Below, in pieces: positions 33,556 to 43,913 of a stretch of DNA of 64,000 nt. Source of the DNA: Fagopyrum homotropicum. Taxonomy: Eukaryota > Streptophyta > Magnoliopsida > Caryophyllales > Polygonaceae. How positions within the stretch are numbered: position 1 is the stretch's first letter; every line of letters begins with the position of its first letter. A program made the position numbers and the translations under genes. The DNA lies in assembly GCA_033239125.1 (NCBI GenBank), contig BSWB01000002.1, positions 153,126,409 to 153,190,408 of the forward strand, written 5' to 3'. The notes below the pieces were generated by a model. It ran no database searches. It was not told where the DNA came from and saw only the letters and a program-made list of their open reading frames with translations.

Positions 33556-34359
33556 GAACCATTCCATATGGTCTTGCGAGCCGAGCTACAAATATAGTTA
33601 TACTTGGAACTCCATCCTCAAAACCAGAAACGACCTCCTTGACTGTCTTAATGGCCGAAACTTCACCTCTATCACAAAAAAGTCTAATGGGAAATTCTCT
33701 ACCACTGCAGCCTACTGCATCCTCAAACCCGTGTTGCCCTACGCCCACCCCTATGGACTCGAGATCATCTGGAAGAACTCAAACATTCCGAAATGTAGTT
33801 TCATTACGTGGATTGCAAGTCACCAAAGACTCCCCACCCTCTCCAAACTCCTCTCCTGGAACATTGTTCAAAACGATACTTGCAAGCTCTGTGGAAGACA
33901 CCCCGAGGATGAAGACCATCTATTACATATCTGCAGGTATTTCGCCCTTACCCTGGATATATCATTTCTAGATGGACTCGAACGTTGCCCCCTACCCCTA
34001 CAAGACCAACATCTGGACTTGGTTACGCCTCTCCAATCCTCACAAGCGTGACCTCATTGAGCATATTAGAATTGCCACCATAACTGGTTTGTTTACTTCA
34101 TCTGTAAGGCTAGAAATGACCTGATCTACAATCACAAAGTCACTGATGAATCCTCATGTGCACACAACACTATTCAAGCTACAAGAAATCGATATGCACA
34201 TCAATGGAAGGAAAGATCCCCTAGCTCGCTTGCCTGGGCCAACCGGTTGGGCATTCATTTCTCCTAATTCTACTTCTACCCTTTGTAACTGCATACTAGT
34301 CTAAGATGACTCTTTGTAAATTCTTTTCCCCTTTTCTATAATACAATATCGTTTAAAAA
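33556..34359 (+). mobile_element. LINE (L1-type) 3' fragment in array II
   Basis: Flanked by a perfect 16-bp duplication AAAATGTTTTGTTTAA (33,540-33,555 and 34,360-34,375) with an A-rich 3' end. It codes for the zf-RVT region: NHSIWSCEPSYKYSYTWNSI, NIPKCSFITWIASHQRLP, and NDTCKLCGRHPEDEDHLLHI with the Cys/His knuckle, then decays into other frames. Same L1 lineage as the fragments at 29.2 and 39.8 kb. Confidence 0.92.
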
Positions 34360-34556
34360 AAAATGTTTTGTTTAACATTGTTATTTTAGAGATGGTGTAG
34401 TTGAATTATTCAAGTCACTCAACCTCCATGGAATACTCGGAAGTATGTAGAAATGATTGATGTATAATGTAAGTTAGAGTTCTTAGTTATGATTTATTAT
34501 TGGGAAAGTTGTTGCGTTTGTTCCAAATAAAACCGTTAAAAACATCATTAAAAGGT

Positions 34557-35815
34557 GACTTAATTGAGGAAATGGGGTTCTTGAAATTGGTGTTTTGTAA
34601 AGTAGGCTCCTATATAAAATAGGGTAAAATAGGCCTGTAAATTAGAAAAAAAGGGTACAAATTTTGAATATTGATTAAACATTTACTTTTTCTTCTAATT
34701 TCTCCCTCTATTAACCATTCCTTACTTTTTACTCTCCTGACTTCCTCTCACCCGAAACTCACTCCATCTCGTAACCCTTTCTTCTCCTTCCCGTGTGTAG
34801 TCGCCGCCTCGAGTACTCCGACCACTAGGGATCCGACAACAGCGCCAGGGAGCACTGCCTCGCCGCCTCCAGTACTTCGCCGTCACAGTTGTCGCGGGGA
34901 GGGGCTACGCCACTAGTTTCCGTCGCCGGCGCCGCTGTTTGCTCGTCGTTCCATCACCAACCATCTCTCTCACCGGTCCCCGATTTCAATTCTCCGTCGA
35001 CAACACCGCCCTCTGGAGTTCGTCATTGTTGCTCATCATGTTGGGAACCAGATCTGTATTTTTTGGATATGTATTTTATCTTACCCAAGTATGTAGGCTA
35101 GGGATGTATTTTGCACGATAGGTGGGTAAGCTTGCATTGGATAAGGTTGTTTTTTGCCGTTTTTGTTGTTGTTTTGGGTATGTATTATGAAAGATAGGCG
35201 AAATTGTTACAGTTGTCTTGGGTAAGGTTATTTTTTGGGCTGAAACTTGTGTGGGAATGTTAACACACTTTTGGTTAACAAAACTGGGTTATTATTTTTT
35301 GGGTATGTTAGGTGTGTTATCTTTTTTGTGTGTTGTATGATGATTTATGCTTGATTACCCAAAATTTCGATCTCAATATTGGGATATGCACTTACCATGT
35401 TCGATGTACTACACTGACAATCATACAAACAAACGACTTACCCAAACATACCAATATCTTACAAAACACTTACCCAATCACATCAAACTTGAGTACGTGG
35501 ATTTGTATGTATTTTGGGTAATAACTACGTACATACCTACAAAGTTACAGTAAATCAATTTTGGGTAAGTGCTACGTGCATTTTGGGTATAACTACGTAC
35601 TACACTGACAACCATGCATTTTTTGGGCATAAATTCCCTCCAAAATTTCCATCAAATTTGTTACGAGTCAAATCGGATTGGACGTCCACTTTTTGACCAC
35701 TTTTATACTATTTCTGATTTACCATATTATATAGGGTCCAATTTCTCGATTTGAAATTAGAAGGACCCTGATTTTCAACTCTATGGTGTAAAATGCTCAT
35801 AATGTTAATTCTTCC
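34557..35815. mobile_element. Mutator-like element with possible captured gene fragment
   Basis: Flanked by a perfect 9-bp duplication TTAAAAGGT (34,548-34,556 and 35,816-35,824), typical of Mutator-like elements. Ends are weak inverted repeats (GACTTAATTGAGGAAATG and, inward from the right, GGAAGAATTAACATTATG). No transposase. A GC-rich block at 34,730-35,030 with short open frames (for example RNPFFSFPCVVAAS) looks like a captured piece of a host gene, source unknown. The remainder has TTGGGTATG/TACCCAAA motifs shared with the elements at 24 and 39 kb. Confidence 0.82.
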
Positions 35816-37224
35816 TTAAAAGGTTATTGTCATATAAATAGCTTTAGGAAATTCTTTTTTTTTTAATGTTGTTACTTTAGAGACAATGTAATCAAATTAT
35901 TCGAGTCGCTAGCTCAACCTCCATGGCGTACTCGGAAGTATGTAGAAATGACTGGTATTTAAAGTAAGTTAGGCATCTGAATTATGATTTATTATCGAGG
36001 AAAGTTGTGTTTGTTCCAAATAAAACCGTTAAGACATCAATACAAGGTTATTTATTGTCATATAGCTAATTTAAAATTTATTTTCTAATGTTTTTACTTT
36101 AGAGACGGTGTAGTTGAATTATTCGAGTCACTACCTCATCCTCCATGGCGTACTCGATCGGAAAGTATGTAGAAATGACCAGTATTTTATGTAAGTTAAG
36201 GTTTTGAAGCTAGATTTATTATTAGAAAAGTTGTTGTGTTTGTTTCAAATAAGCCGTTATAACATCGTTGAAAGGTTATTGTCAGTTAAACAACTTTAGA
36301 AAAAAATTTTCTAACAATATATATCGTTTTAGAGATGGTGTAATCGAGCTATTCGAGTCACTCAACCTCCATGTCATATTCGGAAGTATGTAGAAATGAC
36401 CGGTATTTAAGGTAAGATAAGATTTTGAAGCTAAATCTATTACTAGGAAAGTTGTTGTATGTGTTTGCCTCAAATAAACAATTACGTCACCGTTGAAAAG
36501 GTTATTATCAGATAAACGGTTTCAAAAAATTCTTTTTCTAATAATATATATTAGTTTGAGATGTTTTAATCGAGTTATTCGAGTCGCTCAACCTCCATGT
36601 CATACTCGGAAGTATGTAAAAATGAGAGGCATTTAATGTAAGTTAAAGTTTTGAAGTTGGATTTATTATTAGGAATGTTGTTATGTTTTCTTCAATTAAA
36701 CCGTTACGGTATCGTTAAAAGGTTATTGTCGGGTAAATAGTTTTAGGAATATCTATTTATAACAACATATATTATTTTAGAGATGTTGTAATCAAGTTAT
36801 TTGAGTCGCTCAACCTACATTGCATACTCGGAAGTCTGTATAAATGACCGGTATTTAACGTAAGTTAAGGCTTTGGAATGGAATTTATTATCTGGAAAGT
36901 TGTTAGTTTGCTGCAAATAAACCGTTACGACATCGTTGAAAGGTTATTATCAGATAAATAGTTTTAAGAAATTCTTTTTATAATAATATATATTATTTTA
37001 GAGATGTTGTAATGTAGTTATCCATGACATACTTGGAAATATGTAGAAATTATAGATAATTTGACGTAAGTTAAGGTTTTGAAGTTGGGATTTACTATTG
37101 GGGAAAAGTTGTATTTGCTTTAAATAACCGTTACGATATCACTGAAATGTCATTGTCATATAAACACTTTTTGAAAATTACTTTTCTAACAATATTATTT
37201 TAGAGACGTTGTAGTAGAATTAAT

Positions 37225-39092
37225 TGTAACATTCCAAATTTTCGGAACTCGGGGCGTTACAGGTTAGGACCTCGCAATGGGTTCTGACCTTAGCCTGACA
37301 ACAATATCACCGGATCTACAACAAGGCACAAATAAAAAGGGAAAACCGAATAAAAATAATATGCAATAGCGTCGTGAATTCAAAGATAAAATGTCAGCCG
37401 AGTAATACATCAGTACGATAATCCAAACAATTAATGCAAAAGAAGAAGATTGCCAAAAATATAACTCAAATCCCGTCCTGTAATATACGAGGAACCCGGT
37501 TGACCACTCCCGTTCGGATTACTCGGCAACTACCCTATCCTACAATACATCTAACAACATCGGATAAAACCGTTAGCTAACAGACTAAATATTAGAAGTA
37601 CTAATAGTACACACACAACAACAGTGAAACAAAACATACAACATGCTTGCACATAAATCCGGTTATTATCTTATGTATGTTATTCACTTCTAATTCAACT
37701 TATTTTGTGGCACGGGGACTCCAGACCCCCGCCTCCGTCCCCGTATACCAACAGGACTAGATCCGATGCATCTCACCGTATACCGTGTTTGGGCTAGTCG
37801 TGGAGAACCTCCCAGCATGTCAGAGCTGAGCAGTGATGCCACAACCCGTTATACATACACTTTGATCTGAATTAACAACAATGTTTTCCTACTCAAGTTA
37901 TAATTAAGACATACAAAACACACTTATTTTACATATAAATTTTGTAACGATTCACTTGACTTTTGGTGAAGTTTAATTGAATCGTTTAACTTGACATCAG
38001 GTCCATTCATCTGTTGTCCTCATTCGTGAATGCAATGTGAGATGGAAAAAATTCACAAAATTACAAAATCTTTTCCCTTGTAAAATCATGTTTTTATTTC
38101 TTACCTCTGAAACCCATTTTTCATCGGAGAATGTTGTTTTTTTAAGAAGTTGGTGAATCATTTTAGTCATTCTTCTAGATTGTGCAAATTAATTTTTATG
38201 TGACATCCACATATTTCTTTGCCCTTTCCCTTGTTCAAAAACTTATAACAATCGTTCATCTATTGAGTTTCTTTGTTTCACGTTGTTTGACCCAATGGTA
38301 TGAATCTTTTTCTACGGGAAGCTGAGTAGTTTAACTGAGTTTGAGTTACCTTTGATCCAAGTAAGTCCAAGGGACTTATCTAGCTGCATTCCGTGTATTG
38401 GTTTGACCGTATTGGTAGTGTTTGTTTACTTTATCGTTATACCGGAAAACCGAACTAGGACGACCTTATACCGTAATTGGCCCAAGTGTATGATAATCGG
38501 GCGGTGACCACTTGTCTAGTTCGATAGGAGAATGGGAGGTGCTCTTGCGACTAGGCCCACATGTAACATATAGGTGCATCTGATATGTTCTTGTCAGTAA
38601 CGGAAATAGGGGCGAGTTTAGGGAGATTCTCGTGTCACAACCTAAGTTGAATTAGTAATGAATGGCTTAATAAAAGATAATAACCGATTGTGTCTGAACA
38701 TGCTATATGTTTATGTTTTATATGTGTTTGTGTCTTTAATGCTATTCTGATATCTAGAATGTTAGCTAACGGTTTATACCATTGTTGTAAATGCCCGGCA
38801 GGTTAGAGTTGCTGCTGAGTGATCCGGACGGAGTGGTCAGCCGAGGTTCCCGTACATTATAGGACGGGACCGGGGTTTATTATTTTTGTTGATGTCTTTT
38901 CAGTTTGTTGTTGAACTCGGCTGAGAGTCTTCACTTTCCTTCGTTATATCTTTTCTTATTTTATCTATTTTGGTTTTAATTTATTTGTGCCTTGTTGCAA
39001 GATCCGATGTTATTGTTGTTACTCCGAGGTCGGGACCCATTGTGAGGTCATAGCCCGTAACGCTTCGAATTCCTAGAATTTGGGGCGTTACA
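37225..39092. mobile_element. Long-inverted-repeat (foldback-like or MULE) element, 1.87 kb
   Basis: The left end TGTAACATTCCAAATTTTCG and the right end, read inward, TGTAACGCCCCAAATTCTAG, begin inverted repeats that can be followed by eye for about 600-700 bp each. They share GACCTCRCAATGGGT, CCGTTAGCTAAC, and TCCCGTCCTRTAATRTACG with the GGAACC that follows. The centre (about 37,900-38,420) is not duplicated. No coding capacity. No clear target duplication, and the tandem array does not resume beyond it. The alternative is two solo LTRs in opposite orientation. Confidence 0.6.
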
Positions 39093-39270
39093 AAAACCAA
39101 CAGGTCAGGTCTTCGGTTCAACCAATTCGGTTCACAATCGGTCCGGTCCACAATTGGTCCTGTCTGGTCAAGACCTTTTTTTAGTTCCAAAAAAGACAAA
39201 ACAATACCTATAATGTATAAGTATTGTCCCGGTCTGGTCCAAGTCCGTACCTATAATTTTGTAAATATCA

Positions 39271-41586
39271 CAAGTTTTGGCGTTTTTGATGAAATGAGCC
39301 CTTTTGGCTATATCACTTACTAAAGTAGCCCCACCTTTTCCATCTTTGTTATTTAGGCCCAAAAAATAAACATTGACACTCACTTTTACATCTTATCTGA
39401 TTTGACATATCTGACATTTGATATTTATCTCCATCTACTACACAAATGCATAATTCTCAACATGTACACTTTCCCACCTTCTACCCAAAAATTCGTTTAC
39501 CCAGAAACGTCATTGTCATACGCAAAATAATTTTGTCAAGCTACACAAACATACTCGAAATACACATACACAAAACTCAAACATACCCAAAAAACTAAAA
39601 TATCATAAAACATCATACCCATAAATTGGGTAGTATTTTGTTTTGTAAAATATTCATACCCAATGAATACATACTCAATCCATTTTTCTTCTTCAATTTA
39701 AGTCGCATTTTAACACTAAAAGCATACCCAATTTGAATTTGTCATACCCAAAATGTCAATTCGATATTGTACACAAACATCAATATCAATGTATACATAC
39801 TCAATCCATTTTTTTTTTTTTTTTTTTGAAAGGTTAAGTATGTATATATAGAAGAAGGAAGGGTGATTACAGAGGGAACAGATGACAGGGAGCAATAGAA
39901 ACATAGGAACAAGGATGAAGCATGAAGCAAGAAGCAGATTAAACTAAATGAATTCCGAGAAGATGAGCCCACATGACGGAATTCGCGGAGCGGTTACGCC
40001 ACTTGTGAGCAACCTGAAGCTTTACGGCGGTGATGATACTATGAGCACAAGCAATGGGGGAGGTGAAGGTGTTATTAAAGGCAAGGTTGTTACGAGCTTT
40101 CCAGGTGAAATAGAGGTATGCGGTGATAGAGGAGAGGCGGATATTGGAGAGAAGGTCGTTTTTTTGCGGTTTTGCATTTAAGAGCCATGACCAAATGTCA
40201 GTAGAGTAAGGGTAAGGAGGGTATAGACGAGTCCATCTGGAGACGATGTCAAGTACAAGGTTGTTGTAGCTACAGGCGCTCCACAAGTGATGAATTGTTT
40301 CGGGGTGGAGACCACATATCTTGCAGGTATCATTTGGGACAATGTTCCACTTGAAAAGTTTGGAAAGGGTGGGGAGTTTTTGGTGGTAGGCAATCCAGGA
40401 TATAAAGCTGCATTTAGGAATATTAAGTCCGGACCAAAGGTGGCCAATGTTAATAGCACTGGTGGGAATGGTGGGTTGTCTGAAGAGGTTGTAGGCTGAG
40501 GAGGTCTTAAATGAGCCATTTGGGTTGGAGAAAGAGGAGGGTTGTGTACCGGACGGGGAAGTAAGAAGGATCTCATCTCTAACCTTCAATATCATGCTCC
40601 AAGCGTGGCTAAAGCGTTTTTTGTCCACAGCATACCAAATGGAATGGTTCTTCAGGGGGTTACTACGAATCCAGTTGCTCCAGATGTTGTTTGAACCATG
40701 ATCAATCTCGAAGATCAGCTTGGAGATACAAGCTTTGTTCCACGAAAGCAATTCCTTGAAACCAAGCCCTCCGGCATCCAAAGGAGTACAAACGTCATTC
40801 CAGGCGACAAGTGATCGATTGCAGTTGTGAGTGCCGGACCATAAGAATGATCTGAGGAGACTTTGAATATTATTCAGAACTGTTGTAGGGATAAGGCATA
40901 CCGCACACCAATAGTTCTGCATGGCGAATAGAATGGAGGTGATGACTTGTTTCCGACCTGCATAGGAAAGGTTCCTAGCATGCCAGGAATTAATCTTTGA
41001 AGTGATGTTGAAGTGATGCCAGGAATTACTCAATCCATTTTTTTCTCTTCAATTTAAGTCACTTTAAACATACATAACAATAAGAAACATACCATAAAAA
41101 TAATAAACATATACCCAATAAAATAATCATACCTATAAATTGGGTAACATTTTACCAAACTTAACTACTATTGTAAGATTAAATCCACATGCCCAAACGC
41201 ATCAATAATGCTCTAACAATATACTCAGTGTATCAAAAACATACAGAATGAAGGACGGCGGAAACGCTATCATCCTCCGCCATGATAGCCTCGTTGACAA
41301 TCTTACGATCATTTGCCTCGATTACGGCCTGAGTCAAACCTAGAATGAAGGACGACGACGGAATCTGAGAAGCAGACTTAGAAGAGAGTTACCATTTTTT
41401 ATTCAAAGAATTGGAAAAATGGGTTTGGTTCATTTTTGGCGGAGATACGTTCTTCGCAAGCAAAACATCCATCGGCTTTTTAGTTGGTACAAGTACACCT
41501 ACCTTTTTTTATTTATTTATTATTTTGTATAGGAGCCCATTTAACAAAGATTGATAATTTTAGGTCCCTAAACGCCAATTCTTTCC
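39271..41586. mobile_element. Inverted-repeat element (probably Mutator-like) carrying a LINE
   Basis: The ends share TTGGCGTTT in inverted orientation (left TTGGCGTTTTTGATG, right read inward TTGGCGTTTAGGGACC), with GGGCTCCTATACAAAAT-type subterminal sequence as in the element at 34.6 kb. The interior is rich in CATACCCAAA motifs (39,480-39,770 and 41,060-41,150), as at 24.2-24.9 kb. The target duplication is unresolved. Confidence 0.55.
39816..41027 (-). mobile_element. LINE (L1-type) 3' fragment, longest copy
   Basis: Inserted on the minus strand with its poly-A tail as a T run at 39,809-39,828. Flanked by a target duplication ACTCAATCCATTTTTTT (39,799 on, and 41,028 on). The frame 41,033-39,939 (about 360 codons, unbroken) covers the C-terminal part of L1 reverse transcriptase and the zf-RVT domain: YAGRKQVITSILFAMQNYW, GGLGFKELLSWNKA, NIPKCSFISWIAYHQKLP, and the knuckle NDTCKICGLHPETIHHLW. 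The 5' end (endonuclease and most of the reverse transcriptase) is missing, so this is a dead-on-arrival copy with a recent-looking frame. Confidence 0.93.
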
Positions 41587-41720
41587 AAGTTTTTCGGTCC
41601 ATCCGGTTTTAGACCGGACCTGGATCGTACCTGTACTGAATAATTAGGTCCATTTCCGATCTGCAATGTTCCGGTGCAGTCCGGTCCTGGTTCAGTCCAT
41701 ATCCAGACCTATGAATAGTC

Positions 41721-41989
41721 CTACCCTTATGTATTGATTAAGTTAAATTCCAACTGTTTTTACTTAACTTTACGTGAAATTACAGGCTATATAATCTTTC
41801 ATAAATCATAAAATAATTATTTTGAAACTCATGAGTCATGAACAATGATCATATCAATGCTATTTTATATTAAAACTACACATTTGCCCTTCAATATTTA
41901 TATTAATAGTAAAGATATAAATATATAAACCAACCAAATTAAGTAAAGTTATAAATAAGGATATGCAACCCATAGGCTAATAAAACACG
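41721..41989. other. No gene seen; downstream of the F-box gene
   Basis: AT-rich. Probably 3' UTR and terminator region of the F-box gene on the minus strand. Confidence 0.5.
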
Positions 41990-43336
41990 TTAGCCATGCA
42001 TAAAGATGTTATCTGGTGTTGTCTTCTTCATCATCTTCGTCCTCGAGTCGAGTTCAACATCAGGAGGTTCAAGGGCCTGGACATAACCCGAAAAACAAAG
42101 CTTAGGAGGATCAAAATCAAAATGCTCTTCAAAACCAGAACGACCACAAGAGATACGCATCAAATCACGGCCCCGCGTCTGAATTTCAAAATACATCCTT
42201 TCAATAGCACTAAAACCATGACAATCCTTAGTAGACCTGGAGAAAGACATTCCAAGAAATGTTACGTGAAAACCTAGCTCCATAGGAAGCTCACACGAAT
42301 GAATCTTTGTCCAAGATTTCTCCAATCCGTATTCCATCATCAACCATACATCAATTTCTCGTTGGAAATTAGGCACAGGCTTGATTACAGAGATAATTGC
42401 AGCAAGGCGATCATTGAGCACGAAAAGTCCCCAGGAGCTCCCTAGATTGTCATAATTTTCAGGTGGGCCTGCTCTTAAATCGAAAACCTCAGTGGCCATG
42501 TCGAATCGCAAGATGCGATACTCGGCGCCGGGATCCAAAGGCTGAGCCCTCCAGTGACAATATCCATTCACGTAAGCTTGTGACAAACCTAAATGTTGAG
42601 CAATTTTGGGAAACCTTAACCTGCCATGCTCATTGATCAATCCTGCTACTGCCTTGGGATATTCTCCACGGAGAGTCGAATCGAAAATTTGCTTCCAGCT
42701 ACCGCGTACTAGGCTGTATGTATAAGCAAGAACAGCGTGCGATTCGAGCAAAATTATGAGGATCAGCTTATAGTCGACCGCAATTTGATGGCTTTTGAGA
42801 CCAAATTTACTGGTTTTCTGAATGCTACCGAAACCGTAGTATACAGAATCAATCCTGCTACAATGATGAACGCTACTAAAAGGGAAAGGACTGAGGTGAT
42901 TGCGCTCCTTTGTAGCCAGGTTACAAAGCGAGAATTTCCAACAGCCAAGGGTTAGAAACGACGGTTTGAATGCAGTTGCAAACTCTCGTACGACAATGCA
43001 ACCGATACCATTGTTCAGGGGACCTAGCACCTGCAGAATTTTTCTGAAGCCCGGCCCCGGCCCCTTTTCCTGAGGAAGAGAACGGCCGATACCGTTAAGA
43101 TCATACTCTGCGATGAATTGAGATTTATAAAAAGAGGGGGGTGAAAAGCGTGAGGTGTTACAGAGGAGTTGAAATTCCCGGTGCAATTCGATGAAGAAAC
43201 GGGATTTAACGATAGAATACCAAACTTTGCAGACCGATTTGAATCGAATAATCGATTTGATTGGGAGCCTCATGAGGATAGGCTGAATAACACCTTCTGG
43301 TATATGCTTTGATTGTTCTTCGTCTTCTTTCTGCAT
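41990..43336 (-). CDS. F-box protein with F-box-associated (FBA) region, 448 aa
   Basis: I chose the ATG at 43,336-43,334 (MQKEDEEQSKHIPEGV); the open frame extends 29 codons further upstream but without an ATG. The F-box lies at residues about 11-52 (IPEGVIQPILMRLPIKSI, then FKSVCKVWYSIVKSRFFIEL). A long C-terminal region carries FBA-type signatures (RGSWKQIFDS, YVNGYCHWRA, ILRFDMATEVFD, IDVWLMMEYGLEKSWTKIHS). F-box proteins recruit substrates to SCF ubiquitin ligases through SKP1 binding; the FBA region is the presumed substrate side. Length and single-exon structure are normal for this very large plant family and the frame is intact. The specific target is unknown. Confidence 0.9.
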   Translation of the reverse strand: MQKEDEEQSKHIPEGVIQPILMRLPIKSIIRFKSVCKVWYSIVKSRFFIELHREFQLLCNTSRFSPPSFYKSQFIAEYDLNGIGRSLPQEKGPGPGFRKILQVLGPLNNGIGCIVVREFATAFKPSFLTLGCWKFSLCNLATKERNHLSPFPFSSVHHCSRIDSVYYGFGSIQKTSKFGLKSHQIAVDYKLILIILLESHAVLAYTYSLVRGSWKQIFDSTLRGEYPKAVAGLINEHGRLRFPKIAQHLGLSQAYVNGYCHWRAQPLDPGAEYRILRFDMATEVFDLRAGPPENYDNLGSSWGLFVLNDRLAAIISVIKPVPNFQREIDVWLMMEYGLEKSWTKIHSCELPMELGFHVTFLGMSFSRSTKDCHGFSAIERMYFEIQTRGRDLMRISCGRSGFEEHFDFDPPKLCFSGYVQALEPPDVELDSRTKMMKKTTPDNIFMHG

Positions 43337-43913
43337 GTTTCGCCGCCAAAGTAACAGACTACGAAGTTGAGAAAAGGCGTAACTGAGTCGCCGATATAGG
43401 GTTATGAATCGAAAGTAATCCAAACTAATATATAAGAAAAATTTTGTTTATGAAAATTTAACAAAAATATAAAGATAATTTTTACAAATTAGCACTTGTA
43501 ATTTTGGAAATTGCTAAAGAGGGCCTAGCGATTTTTCTACGCCATATCTCTCATCTGCTGGTTTTAGGTCTCAGCTCTCCGGTGTGCAACGTCGTCCCTA
43601 ACAAACAAACAGTATCGTCTTCTTCGGGTAATACTTCTGGTTAACCCTAAATTTCTCCCACATTCGAACAAAAGGTTTGCCTGATCATGATTTTTTTTGC
43701 TCTATGTTGCAGGCAGCATTTGTTGGTCGGTGTCTTGAGATATTAAGGCGTCTTCTGGTTCACGAATGTTTGATTTTCAATCAAACAAGGATATCTATCA
43801 AATACGGCAAGCTGCATTGTTATACAAGTAACAGTTTCACACAGAGCACAAAATTCACATAACGGTACCTGGTATTGCGCAGTTGAAGGGCTTGAAGCAC
43901 GGATTTGGCAACA
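43337..43913. promoter_or_regulatory. Shared intergenic region between the divergent F-box and HSP70-like genes
   Basis: 577 bp between two divergent start codons, so both promoters must lie here unless long 5' UTR introns exist. A TTGCAGGC acceptor-like site at about 43,705 suggests a 5' UTR intron in the HSP70-like gene. No heat-shock element cluster was evident by eye. Confidence 0.4.

Larger units (their letters stand above)
33150..37224. repeat. Tandem array II of about 220-bp monomers, interrupted
   Basis: The marker GAAGTATGTAGAAATGACCGG (with variants) recurs at about 33,182, 33,397, 34,440, 35,932, 36,161, 36,381, 36,608, 36,829 and 37,034. Spacing is 205-227 bp except where a LINE (33,556-34,359) and a Mutator-like element (34,557-35,815) are inserted. 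Subtracting each insertion and its target duplication brings the two long gaps back to about 220 bp. Confidence 0.88.
39093..41720. repeat. GGTCCGG-rich element split by a later insertion
   Basis: 39,093-39,270 (CAATCGGTCCGGTCCACAAT and similar) and 41,587-41,720 (TAGACCGGACCTGG, CAGTCCGGTCCTGG) look like two halves of one non-autonomous hAT-type repeat, comparable with 48,240-48,660. The middle is the inverted-repeat element described next. Confidence 0.5.

Noticed and set aside
41996..42955. Plus-strand frames over the F-box gene
   Set aside because: Antisense shadows of the F-box coding region.
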